From Eisenbergiella tayi (GTDB taxonomy: Bacteria > Bacillota > Clostridia > Lachnospirales > Lachnospiraceae), in contig NZ_MPDJ01000002.1 in assembly GCF_001881565.1 (NCBI RefSeq), forward strand, positions 322,260 through 386,259: a stretch of DNA of 64,000 nucleotides, read 5' to 3'. Positions 1 to 8,168 of the stretch are shown piece by piece. The first letter of the stretch is position 1. Each line of letters starts with the position of its first letter. Position numbers and translations under genes: made by a program. The notes below the pieces were generated by a model that saw only the letters and a list, made by a program, of their open reading frames with translations, was not told where the DNA came from and did no database searches.

Positions 1-100
1 GAGATAAAGAACCCCCTTTTCAATCTGTCCACTTTGGAGGGGACATCCCTTCTTCATAGTGTCCATTTTCAAGGAACCCTTCTTCTTAATGTGTCCACAT
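1..100. repeat. IS-like terminus with three imperfect direct repeats
   Basis: TGTCCA occurs at 26-31, 60-65 and 92-97. CCCTTCTTC occurs at 47-55 and 77-85, with a degenerate copy near 12-20. The period is therefore about 30-32 bp. Multiple short repeats at an end are typical of some insertion-sequence families such as IS21, where they bind transposase. No transposase is in the window; it would lie off the left edge. The repeats abut and enter the 3' end of the neighbouring nuclease gene. The family assignment is inference. Confidence 0.4.
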
Positions 101-926
101 CTATGGGTACATTATAGGACTCGCCTTCTGCTTTTCCTTCTACTTTTCCTTCTGCCTTTCCATCCGCTAATCCACGTTCCATTCCATCCTTAAGCAGCAT
201 TTCCCCAAGCTTCGTCATAGCAATCATCTCCTTTACCCTGTCCAATTCTTGTTCCTGCAAAAACTTATCCGCCAAAGCATATAGTACCGCCTGCATTTTT
301 TCCAATTCCATTTCCGTTACGGAACTGGAGGCTTCCCGGAGGATATGCAGACTTTTAATAATGCGGTCCACAATCTCCAGCTTTCCTGACATGAGAGGGG
401 TTAAAAGCAGCGGCACCAAATCTGCTTTATCCAGTGTTTTTCCCCGTTTTTGTTTTTCCTCCAGCAGTGCAATTACCCGATCCGCATCCTTGTTTTTCAG
501 ACGGATAACCTTCACCTGATAACTATTAATCCCTTCCGTCAGTTTACTTAAAAGCTGCTTTACTCCGGATGTACAGATTACATAAGTAACCACCGCAACG
601 TTAAAGCTCCGGCTGGTAGCTGCTTCGTATTCCCGGAAGCGTCTCAGATCTTCCTTCGTAACAGAATCGCTTTCGAACTCCAAATGAATCCAGCTCCCGG
701 ACCCCGAAATATAATTGAAATCCTGATACATCTGCCTTGCCTGCAGTTTTACATTTTCAGTCGGCGCGATGTACTTTACCCTGCCGGGTATGCCAAGTAT
801 CGGCAGTAATTCATCCCCAAAGTACTGTGCTGCTGTTTTCAGCGCCAGATCCTCATGGTTCAGTCCCGTCCTTTCCTTTTGTTCCCGGTTCTGCCCCGCG
901 GAATCTTTTTCTTTGCGTTTTTTCAC
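69..926 (-). CDS. Rpn-family PD-(D/E)XK nuclease/transposase-like protein, 3' end altered
   Basis: This resembles the Rpn (recombination-promoting nuclease, YhgA-like) family. The N-terminal half carries the typical HLEFESDS segment followed by a basic LRRFREYEA helix, and the C-terminal half is helical and charged, ending in GKAEGK-type repeats as in many members. The last 16 or so residues (from SYNVPIDV) do not look like the family; they are read from the IS-like terminus at the left edge, so the gene appears to have lost its native end. An open frame extends to 971, but GTG at 926 has the only good ribosome site (AGGAGG, 4 bases before it). The start is uncertain. Rpn proteins are DNA endonucleases promoting RecA-independent recombination; activity here is unknown. 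Confidence 0.7.
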   Translation of the reverse strand: MKKRKEKDSAGQNREQKERTGLNHEDLALKTAAQYFGDELLPILGIPGRVKYIAPTENVKLQARQMYQDFNYISGSGSWIHLEFESDSVTKEDLRRFREYEAATSRSFNVAVVTYVICTSGVKQLLSKLTEGINSYQVKVIRLKNKDADRVIALLEEKQKRGKTLDKADLVPLLLTPLMSGKLEIVDRIIKSLHILREASSSVTEMELEKMQAVLYALADKFLQEQELDRVKEMIAMTKLGEMLLKDGMERGLADGKAEGKVEGKAEGESYNVPIDVDTLRRRVP

Positions 927-1335
927 ATAGCCTCCTATTCCGTAAGCCATGTGTAAAATTCTATCTTCCACATAATTATAACTGATAATCCGACACCGGA
1001 CAACCGCTTCTTACTCTTACATTCTTTACTTTTTATGCTTCACTGACGGGAAGCATCCCTATTAACAAAGCTTCTTTGAAATCATTGTCCGACATGGACA
1101 GAATAAATGAATGGATCTTTGAAGTGTTATTGTAATTTGGCTGCGGCAGATAGTCTTTTACACATATTTCCGGCCGCCGGTGTTTATTTATCATATCATA
1201 TAATTGTTATTGATGACAACAAAAAAACAGTAATCCATATATATCCGGACAAACTAACCGTAAAAAATGTTAGTCAAATATTAGTCATCATAAAAAGTCA
1301 TATATGACAATTCGTCTCTATTATCTTCGGACATG
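927..1335. other. Intergenic region with no supported gene
   Basis: AT-rich stretch between the nuclease gene and the tRNA terminator. A 66-codon frame on the plus strand (1107-1307) has no ribosome site and no recognisable similarity. I see no promoter or RNA gene that I can support. Confidence 0.5.
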
Positions 1336-1360
1336 AAAAAAGCCCGTATATACGGGCTTC
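1336..1360 (-). terminator. Rho-independent terminator of tRNA-Thr
   Basis: Perfect stem AGCCCGTAT/ATACGGGCT followed on the minus strand by a run of T (plus-strand A run at 1335-1341). It lies six bases past the tRNA 3' end. Confidence 0.85.
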
Positions 1361-1365
1361 CTACA

Positions 1366-1438
1366 AGCTGCTGACGGGAATCGGACCCGTGACCTCCGCA
1401 CTACCAATGCGACGCTCTACCGACTGAGCCACAGCAGC
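1366..1438 (-). tRNA. tRNA-Thr (anticodon GGT)
   Basis: A 73-nt cloverleaf read on the minus strand. The acceptor stem is GCTGCTG/CAGCAGC, the anticodon loop TTGGTAG gives anticodon GGT, and the T arm is ACGGG-TCCGATT-CCCGT. CCA is not encoded. A terminator follows directly. Confidence 0.93.
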
Positions 1439-1601
1439 ATTTTCCGGCGACTCTCGCTGTCACCGAAAGCTAGTATAGCATAGTAAAATCTGTTTTGTCA
1501 ACAATAAAATTCATTTTTTTCACGAGTTTTCACGAGTCCAGGAATCTGCTGTTTTCCTTCAAATTCTTTTCCTACAGCAGCCCCCTATCTTACACCGCTG
1601 A

Positions 1602-3263
1602 TTATTCCACTACCTGATAAGCAATATAAGCATCGTCTTCAAACACGACTTCCATATGCCCTTCTATCCACTCCCACGGGAAATTCTGCGTATTCATTTC
1701 ATAAGGCCATACCAGTTCTTCCCCCTCCGGGCCGGTCTGTATCTTATCCATCAGCACATAATCCGGATGCTCATAATCCATAACCAGCTCCTTGCCTCTG
1801 CAGCGCAGAATATGGAAATACAGGTTCTGCCGTGCATATACGTCACCTGTCAGGACCGTATCCACTTCCTTTTCATCAAGCTGTTTAAGCGCGGCATAAA
1901 TATGATTATCCCTGCTGTCATAGCCTGCATTATATTCAGGCAGCCTGCAGTATACAACGGCCAGAAGTATAGCCGCTGCGGCTGCGAGCAGTGAGCCGTA
2001 AGCCGCGGAGCCTGCCGGAAGGGAAAAGCTTTTTCTCTGTGCCAGTCTGTCTGCCGCAGGTTTAACAATGGCCCACAGCGCATACGGCATCAGCACAAAC
2101 ATCATGGACAGAACGCTTCCCATATATGTGAATACCCGCAGATAAGGAAACACACACTGTATGACGAGGAACACAGGAACCATTACCGTAAGCACAAATA
2201 CGTACAGAGATAAAAAGAACATGCTTTTTTCTTTTCTCCGGCAGCTGATAATAATGAGCGCAAGCATCAGAAGCAATCCGAAAAGAATAAGAACAGGCAG
2301 GATATGGCTTCCGTTTGGATATACCTGATTGAGCACACGTCCCAGGTACAGGGTAAATTCATTATTGAAACGGCTTCTGTCAATACTCTGGATATTGGGA
2401 TCCGAAAGCATTGCCCCCATCCCTCTGGAAAAAGCCGCAAACGGTGCGGTTTTCAATACCTGGAAATGGCTCATGCCATAAAAAGCACCGGTCTCCTCTT
2501 TCACAAGGAAATTGGAACCAATGGCCAGCCAGATAATCGTATAAAGTCCGAAAGTCACAATCGCTGCCGCCGCGGAAGCGATTACAAGCCGGAAAAGTTT
2601 TTTATATTCCCCGGTAAACAGCAGATACAATCCTCCTGCCATACACACAGGCACCACCCAGTACAGATTGCTGGGAATGGTATATAGTCCTCCCGTCAGG
2701 CAGACGGCAAAGCCGGCATAATACCAGAACCTCCTTTTCCCCTTCCCTTCTTCCGTTTTTTCCGGTATACAGATTTCGTACAGGCAGTTAACCGCCGCCA
2801 GAAGGAAAAAGCCAGAAAGAGCATATCCTCTACCCTGGGCGGCCTGCTGCACTACATTGTACATGGCGGCAAAAAGGGCGGTACCCGCCGCTGCCATCCG
2901 GGGAGAAATCCCTTTTTTCAGAATCCGGTACAGAAGCAGCAGACTTCCCATGGATGCAAGAAAGGAAACTCCGCGCAGCCCGATATACGGATTCCCCAGC
3001 TTATTCAGAACAGCCGACAATGCCGAATAAAACACATGATTATTGGGCAGCGGCCAATGTATCATGGAATATATCATGCCTCTGTCAATAAAGTTTTCAT
3101 AGGTATACAGTTCATCATACCAGGGCGGGAGGGAAAACATACGCCATATATAATAAATTCCCATTCCCAGAAACAGGCACCAGAACAGGCCGTGATCCCG
3201 TATCAGCGCCGCTGCATCCTTCTTTTTTTCTATTGCTGTATTTTTCACAGTATTTATTCCCAC
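1602..3263 (-). CDS. Polytopic membrane glycosyltransferase (GT-C fold, GT39/ArnT-like)
   Basis: 553 residues with about ten hydrophobic segments. The first extracellular loop contains PPWYDELYTYE, matching the acidic DE motif that GT-C enzymes of the GT39/PMT/ArnT type use to bind the lipid-phosphate sugar donor; PNNHVFYS follows, also typical. A soluble C-terminal segment of about 90 residues follows the last helix (YDSRDNHIYAALKQL onward). The start is GTG at 3263, seven bases after AAGGA. It is probably a cell-envelope glycosyltransferase using a polyprenyl-phosphate sugar; the acceptor is unknown. It stands alone, next to tRNA-Thr, and is not obviously in an operon. Confidence 0.75.
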   Translation of the reverse strand: MGINTVKNTAIEKKKDAAALIRDHGLFWCLFLGMGIYYIWRMFSLPPWYDELYTYENFIDRGMIYSMIHWPLPNNHVFYSALSAVLNKLGNPYIGLRGVSFLASMGSLLLLYRILKKGISPRMAAAGTALFAAMYNVVQQAAQGRGYALSGFFLLAAVNCLYEICIPEKTEEGKGKRRFWYYAGFAVCLTGGLYTIPSNLYWVVPVCMAGGLYLLFTGEYKKLFRLVIASAAAAIVTFGLYTIIWLAIGSNFLVKEETGAFYGMSHFQVLKTAPFAAFSRGMGAMLSDPNIQSIDRSRFNNEFTLYLGRVLNQVYPNGSHILPVLILFGLLLMLALIIISCRRKEKSMFFLSLYVFVLTVMVPVFLVIQCVFPYLRVFTYMGSVLSMMFVLMPYALWAIVKPAADRLAQRKSFSLPAGSAAYGSLLAAAAAILLAVVYCRLPEYNAGYDSRDNHIYAALKQLDEKEVDTVLTGDVYARQNLYFHILRCRGKELVMDYEHPDYVLMDKIQTGPEGEELVWPYEMNTQNFPWEWIEGHMEVVFEDDAYIAYQVVE

Positions 3264-3355
3264 TTCGTTATCCTTTTTCTTATTTTACCCTTATTCGCAA
3301 AAAAACTGCCGAAACAACGGAGGCCGCTCTCTGCGGATCCCTCTTATATTCATTC

Positions 3356-3398
3356 AAAAATCCGGCGGCCGTCTTACTGCCTCAGACGGCGCCGGATC
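3356..3398 (-). terminator. Terminator of the ABC exporter operon
   Basis: Long GC-rich stem (ATCCGGCG..CCGTCT paired with AGACGG..CGCCGGAT, loop about 9 nt) followed on the minus strand by TTTTTG. It lies about 70 bases past the stop of the second ABC gene. Confidence 0.8.
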
Positions 3399-3466
3399 TC
3401 AATATCCTTAATGGCCGCGCCGGGCATTTCCTGCCGTACGGCGCAATTATATCATATCTTCTGTTA

Positions 3467-5326
3467 TTAATCCAGTTCCCGCTTGCCGGTGTAAAGCTCA
3501 TAATATCTGCCTTTCATGGCAAGGAGATCCTCATGGGTGCCTCTCTCGATGATTTCACCCTGCTCCAGCACCATAATGGCGTCGGCATCGCGGACGGTGG
3601 AAAGGCGATGGGCAATCACAAGGGTAGTACGTTCCGTCATCAGACGGTCCATTCCTTTTTCGATATGTTTTTCAGTCCTGGTATCCACAGAGCTGGTAGC
3701 TTCGTCCAAAATCAGGACAGGGGCCTTGGAAATGGCAGCCCTGGCAATATTGAGCAGCTGTCTCTGGCCCTGGCTCAGGTTCGCACCGTCCCCCTCTATC
3801 ATGGTGTCATAGCCTTTATCCAGGCGCATGATAAAAGAATGGGCGCTCGCCGTCCTGGCGGCCTGCTCCACCTCCCCGTCGGTGGCATCCAGTCTTCCGT
3901 ACCGGATATTTTCCCGGACTGTGCCGGTAAAGAGATGGGTGTCCTGAAGCACCATGGCGATATTGCGGCGCAGGTCATCTCTGGCAATATCCCGGATATT
4001 CACACCGTCTATGGTGATCTTTCCTTCATTAATGTCATAAAAACGGTTTATCAGATTGGTTATTGTGGTTTTGCCGGCCCCTGTGGAGCCCACAAAAGCG
4101 ATTTTCTGTCCCGGTTTTGCGTACAGGGAAATGTGCTTTAAAATGATTTTGTCGGGATTATAGCCAAAGGTTACATCCTCCAGGCGTACATTTCCCCTGC
4201 AGTCAGTCAGCCGCACCGCGTCCGGGCCATCCTCCGGCTCAGGCTCTTCATCCATAATGGCAAACACACGCTCCGCTCCTGCCAGTGCGGAAAAAATGGT
4301 ATTCATCTGCATGGAAAGCTCGTTAATAGGACGGCTGAACTGTCTGGAATAGTTCACGAATACGGTAAGCCCTCCGATATCAAAGCCTCTGAGCACACAG
4401 AGGATTCCGCCCACGCAGGCAGTGACAGAATAGCCCACCTGGCTCAGATTGCCGACTACGGGCCCCATAATTCCTCCGAAAAACTGGGCCATGATCTGCT
4501 TATCCCGCAGATCATAATTAAGATAGGAAAACTCCTCTTCCGCAATTTCCTCATGACAGAATACCTTCACCACCTTCTGTCCGCTCACAGTCTCTTCAAT
4601 ATATCCGTTCAGCGTCCCCAGCGCCGCCTGCTGGGCCTTATAAAATCTGCGGCTCCGCATGGTGACAAACCGGGCGGCCTGCATCATAACAGGAACCATA
4701 AGAACGGTAATCAGGGTCAGCCAGATATTGGTATATACCATCAGGCAGAAGGTTCCTATGACATTGATCACGCTGGAAATAATCTGAACCACGGTATTAT
4801 TGAGCATTTCACCCACCGCATCCACATCGTTGGTAAAGCGGCTCATGATATCTCCGTGGTTATTGGTATCATAAAAACGCACCGGCAGCCTCTGGATTTT
4901 GGCAAAAAGCTCATTCCTTATTTTAAAAATAGCCTGCTGGGATATACCGATCATAATGCGGGCCTGGAGATACTGGGCCACAATGCCGAACAGATAAATA
5001 CAGGCCATGATCAGCAGGGAACGGAGCAGCTTCTGTGCGCTGCCATCCACGGAGGTCAGTCCGTTTATAATAGGGCGCAGCATATAGGAGCCGGCAAGCA
5101 TGGATACCGTATTGATGATAACACAGGCAAAAACCAGCACCAGCTTATATTTCTCCTCCTGTATGTAGGAAAGCAGCCTTTTCACTGTCTTCCCGGTGTT
5201 TTGGGGCTTTCCCCCGGGCATACGGCCTCTTCCGGGGCCGCCCGGCCCTTTTGCCGCCTTTGCCTGGTTCTGCTGGGCTGCATAGGAATATTTCCGGATC
5301 AGCGCTTCTTTTCTATCTTCCTTCAT
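3467..5326 (-). CDS. ABC exporter half-transporter, canonical ATPase subunit
   Basis: 619 residues: a Gly/Pro/Lys-rich N-terminal tail, a six-helix exporter membrane domain (about 55-345), then an ATPase domain. Walker A is GSTGAGKTT, Walker B ends LILDEATS with the catalytic Glu, and the switch His is in LVIAHRLS. The signature is LSQGQ rather than LSGGQ. Together with the preceding gene, which has the opposite defects, this makes a heterodimeric exporter of the TM287/288, BmrCD or LmrCD kind with one canonical and one degenerate ATP site. The start overlaps the preceding stop by 4 bases, so the two are translationally coupled. The substrate is unknown; drug or peptide export is the family norm. 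Confidence 0.9.
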   Translation of the reverse strand: MKEDRKEALIRKYSYAAQQNQAKAAKGPGGPGRGRMPGGKPQNTGKTVKRLLSYIQEEKYKLVLVFACVIINTVSMLAGSYMLRPIINGLTSVDGSAQKLLRSLLIMACIYLFGIVAQYLQARIMIGISQQAIFKIRNELFAKIQRLPVRFYDTNNHGDIMSRFTNDVDAVGEMLNNTVVQIISSVINVIGTFCLMVYTNIWLTLITVLMVPVMMQAARFVTMRSRRFYKAQQAALGTLNGYIEETVSGQKVVKVFCHEEIAEEEFSYLNYDLRDKQIMAQFFGGIMGPVVGNLSQVGYSVTACVGGILCVLRGFDIGGLTVFVNYSRQFSRPINELSMQMNTIFSALAGAERVFAIMDEEPEPEDGPDAVRLTDCRGNVRLEDVTFGYNPDKIILKHISLYAKPGQKIAFVGSTGAGKTTITNLINRFYDINEGKITIDGVNIRDIARDDLRRNIAMVLQDTHLFTGTVRENIRYGRLDATDGEVEQAARTASAHSFIMRLDKGYDTMIEGDGANLSQGQRQLLNIARAAISKAPVLILDEATSSVDTRTEKHIEKGMDRLMTERTTLVIAHRLSTVRDADAIMVLEQGEIIERGTHEDLLAMKGRYYELYTGKRELD

Positions 5327-7059
5327 GACGCCCCCACCTGCCTTTCCATCTGGGAATAATAGATTTCCTGGTAGGCGCTGCAGTCTGCAAGCAGCTCCTG
5401 ATGTCTTCCCAATCCCACAATTTTCCCTTCATCCATTACGACAATCTGATCCGCCTCCATAACGGAGGTGATCCTCTGCGCTATGATCAGTTTTGTAGTT
5501 TCCTTTAAGGTACCGGTAAAGCTTTCCCGGATTTTGGCTTCCGTAGCGGTATCCACGGCGCTGGTGCTGTCGTCCAGGATGAGTATCCGGGGCTTTTTCA
5601 GGAGCGCCCTTGCGATACAGAGACGCTGTTTCTGTCCGCCCGATACGTTGACTCCGCCCTGTCCCAGCTGGGTCTGCCAGCCGTCCGGGAAGGTCTGCAG
5701 GAAAGCGGCGGCCTGGGCGGCCTCTGAGGCCTTGATGACCTCTTCCTCTGAAGCGTCTTCATCTCCCCACATCAGGTTTTCTTCGATTGTCCCTGAAAAA
5801 AGCACATTTTTCTGAAGCACCATGCCGACGCCGTTTCTCAGGTTTTTCAGGGAATAATCCCTCACGTCCACACCATCCACCAGCACGCTTCCCTCGTCCG
5901 CATCATAAAGCCGGGGTATCATGGAAACAAGCGTCGTTTTTCCGCAGCCGGTGGAACCGATAATTCCCACCGTCTGTCCGGGCTCTATCGTCAGATTAAT
6001 ATCATCCAGCACTTTTTCCTGACTTTCCTTATAATACCGGAAGGAAACACCCCGGAATTCAATCCTGCCCTTTTGTACCAGGGCGTCTTTCTTTCCTGCC
6101 CGGTCATCCGTCAAATCAATCTCCGTATCCAGAACCTCATTGATACGTTTTGCACTGGCGATGGCACGGGAGCTCTGCAGCAGCACCATGGCCAGCATCA
6201 TCAGTGACATGAGCACCTGCACGATATAAGTCGTGAAGGCGGTCAGGTTTCCTACGGGCATGTCACCCACCAGCACCTGTTTTCCGCCCATCCAGACAAC
6301 AAGCAGTGTTGTGGCATTCATAAAAAAGGCCATGAGGGGCATCTGGAAAATGACCACCTTAAAGGCACGCAGGCTGGAATCCTTCAGATCCTCATTGGAT
6401 CTGGAAAAACGCTCTTCTTCGTATTCCCCGCGGACAAAGGATTTGATAACACGTACGTTCTGCAGCGTTTCCTGAATGTTGGAATTTACTTTATCCAGCT
6501 TTTTCTGCATCATGGTAAACCGCGGGAAGGCCGTACGCATGATTATAGTGATGACTACGATCATAACCGGCATGATGACCAGAAATATCCTTGCCAGGCC
6601 CGCATTCATGGAAAAGGCCATAATAATAGCCCCTATCAGCATTCCCGGCGCCCTCAGCATCATCCGGAGAGCCATCATAATCAGGTTCTGCACCTGGGTG
6701 ATGTCATTGGTAAGCCGGGTCACCAGCGAACCGGTGGAAAAGGTATCTATATTGGTAAAAGAAAATTTCTGTACCTTCTTAAAGCAGTCGTTACGCAGAT
6801 CCGCTCCGAAGCTTATGGATGCCTTGGAAGCAAACCACGCCCCGCCGATGCCTCCTGCCATCATGATAAAAGCTATGATGATCATGGTAATCCCGGTTCC
6901 CACAATATAAGGGACATCCCGGTTGGCAGCCCCTATATTGATGATTTTTGCCATATAGGCCGGCAGGATCACCTCTCCCACCACCTCCGTTATCATAAGA
7001 ATCGGCCCCAGGATAAATGCATACCAATAGGGCTTAATATACTTCAAATACCGCTTCAT
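5323..7059 (-). CDS. ABC exporter half-transporter, degenerate ATPase subunit
   Basis: 578 residues with six membrane helices (about 15-310) and an ATPase domain. Walker A GSTGCGKTT and signature VSGGQ are intact. The Walker B catalytic Glu is replaced by Asp (LILDDSTS) and the switch His by Gln (LIIAQRI). These are the substitutions seen in the regulatory subunit of heterodimeric type IV exporters, and they complement the partner, which has good catalytic residues but a poor signature. Second gene of the marR-ABC-ABC operon; its start overlaps the marR stop by 4 bases. Confidence 0.9.
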   Translation of the reverse strand: MKRYLKYIKPYWYAFILGPILMITEVVGEVILPAYMAKIINIGAANRDVPYIVGTGITMIIIAFIMMAGGIGGAWFASKASISFGADLRNDCFKKVQKFSFTNIDTFSTGSLVTRLTNDITQVQNLIMMALRMMLRAPGMLIGAIIMAFSMNAGLARIFLVIMPVMIVVITIIMRTAFPRFTMMQKKLDKVNSNIQETLQNVRVIKSFVRGEYEEERFSRSNEDLKDSSLRAFKVVIFQMPLMAFFMNATTLLVVWMGGKQVLVGDMPVGNLTAFTTYIVQVLMSLMMLAMVLLQSSRAIASAKRINEVLDTEIDLTDDRAGKKDALVQKGRIEFRGVSFRYYKESQEKVLDDINLTIEPGQTVGIIGSTGCGKTTLVSMIPRLYDADEGSVLVDGVDVRDYSLKNLRNGVGMVLQKNVLFSGTIEENLMWGDEDASEEEVIKASEAAQAAAFLQTFPDGWQTQLGQGGVNVSGGQKQRLCIARALLKKPRILILDDSTSAVDTATEAKIRESFTGTLKETTKLIIAQRITSVMEADQIVVMDEGKIVGLGRHQELLADCSAYQEIYYSQMERQVGAS

Positions 7060-7520
7060 TTTCGCTCCTCCGCGTCCAGCCGGCTGTTCTGCTCCGCCAT
7101 ATTTTTATAAGCCTTTTCCATAAAATGAAAGAACTGCTCCACCTCTTCATCGGTAAATCCTTCAAAGAAGCATCGGTCCGTTTCCTGAAAAATCAGAATA
7201 CTTTTATGGATAACCTCTTTTCCTTTTGCCGTAATGCTCACCTGATTAATCCGGTTATCATTCTCGTCGGCAAGCCTCGTGATATATCCTCCTTTTTCCA
7301 GTTTCTTCAGGGAAACGGCAATCGCCGCTGCCGAAACATCGAATTTCTCAGCCAGATCCACCTGGGAGCAGCTGGGATTTCTGTCCAGCTCCATTAAAAG
7401 TCTGTGCTGGGTGGGGAAAACTCCTGTGTTGGAGACTTTTCTGTCCAGGTAGCGTCTCAGCATTGTATCTGTCTTGCGGAATCTCATAATCGAATCATGT
7501 GCCAGCTGTTTTCTGTCCAT
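7056..7520 (-). CDS. MarR-family transcriptional regulator
   Basis: About 154 residues from ATG at 7520 (MDRKQLAHDS). The winged helix is typical: CSQVDLAEKFDVSAAAIAVS forms the helix-turn-helix and LADENDNRINQVSITAKG the wing. The frame stays open to 7667, but that extension lies inside a large inverted repeat and encodes low-complexity Arg/Gly-rich sequence, so I reject it. First gene of an operon with the two ABC exporter subunits. It probably represses its own promoter (7941-7969), next to several TTAACT repeats. MarR proteins usually release DNA on binding small phenolic or drug-like ligands. Confidence 0.88.
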   Translation of the reverse strand: MDRKQLAHDSIMRFRKTDTMLRRYLDRKVSNTGVFPTQHRLLMELDRNPSCSQVDLAEKFDVSAAAIAVSLKKLEKGGYITRLADENDNRINQVSITAKGKEVIHKSILIFQETDRCFFEGFTDEEVEQFFHFMEKAYKNMAEQNSRLDAEERK

Positions 7521-7578
7521 CTTCCTAATAACTGCGCTGGGGCAGTTCCTCCTTAATGATCTTTTTAAGTTTTGTGAG

Positions 7579-7872
7579 AGCCTCTGTGCCATCCGGGTGC
7601 TGGTTCCATGCCTTTGCCTGCCCCCTCGGTCTACGTCCCTGAGCTTCCCGCCGCCGGCCCCGGCCATGCAGGGAATCCTGTAAGGGGCGTCATAAGCTCG
7701 CCGGTCCTTAGGCTGCGTCCTTTGCAGCCTTAGTACCGCTGCGAGCTTATCCGAGCGAAAGCGTCCCCTGCAAGGATCCCTGCATGGCCGGGGCCGGCGG
7801 CGGGAAGCTCAGGGACGTAGACCGAGGGGGCAGGCAAAGGCATGGAACCAGCACCCGGATGGCACAGAGGCT
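7579..7872. repeat. Giant palindrome: perfect 96-bp inverted repeat plus imperfect inner hairpin
   Basis: Bases 7579-7674 and 7777-7872 are exact reverse complements over 96 bp. The 102-bp centre is itself an imperfect palindrome (ATAAGCTCG pairs with CGAGCTTAT, CCTTAGGCTGC with GCAGCCTTAG), closing on a short loop near 7719-7725. The whole 294 bp can fold as one hairpin. It sits between the marR promoter and the marR start codon, so it would be in the operon's 5' leader RNA. It may be a MITE-like insertion or a structured RNA element. I see no target-site duplication. Confidence 0.9.
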
Positions 7873-7885
7873 TGCGCGAAGTTTG

Positions 7886-7969
7886 AGTAACTCAGTTAAG
7901 TAGTTAATGCTTAAATAAGTTAATTGTTATCTAGTTAACTATTTTAATATTTTTTTGGGGGAAAGTCAA
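7886..7969 (-). promoter_or_regulatory. Promoter and likely MarR operator of the marR-ABC operon
   Basis: On the minus strand, -35 TTGACT (7964-7969), 17-bp spacer, -10 TAAAAT (7941-7946). Downstream of the -10, from 7886 to 7940, are several TTAACT/AGTTAA half-sites, including AGTTAACT at the expected start site. These are good candidates for MarR binding. The leader to the marR ATG is about 410 nt and contains the giant palindrome. Confidence 0.65.
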
Positions 7970-8036
7970 GTCGTAAGTAACTTTATCTGTCAGTATATAC
8001 CAGTATAAGAATGGGGTATAAGTTGTGGAAGTCATC

Positions 8037-8100
8037 TTGTCACATAACTAGATATAGTATATAATGAATTCAATTCGGCAAAAATAATACTAGTTTTAGT
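8037..8100 (+). promoter_or_regulatory. nrdAB promoter with two NrdR-like boxes
   Basis: -35 TTGTCA (8037-8042), 17-bp spacer, -10 TATAAT (8060-8065). A near-palindrome ACTAGATATAGT (8047-8058) fills the spacer and a second, ACTAGTTTTAGT (8089-8100), lies downstream, 42 bp (four helical turns) centre to centre. NrdR represses RNR genes from paired AT-rich boxes in phase on the helix, so NrdR control is inferred. Confidence 0.6.
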
Positions 8101-8168
8101 AGTGTACATATCCGGGGACAGTGTATTTGCCAGATAACAATCTACGGGCCCGGAAAAAGGAGACAGAC

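Noticed and set aside
1107..1307. 66-codon frame near the tRNA
   Set aside because: No ribosome site, no recognisable domain, AT-rich.
3233..4141. 302-codon plus-strand frame
   Set aside because: Antisense to the canonical ABC subunit and its terminator; no family signal.
7521..7667. N-terminal extension of the MarR frame
   Set aside because: Lies in one arm of the giant palindrome and encodes low-complexity Arg/Gly sequence; family homology starts at MDRKQL.
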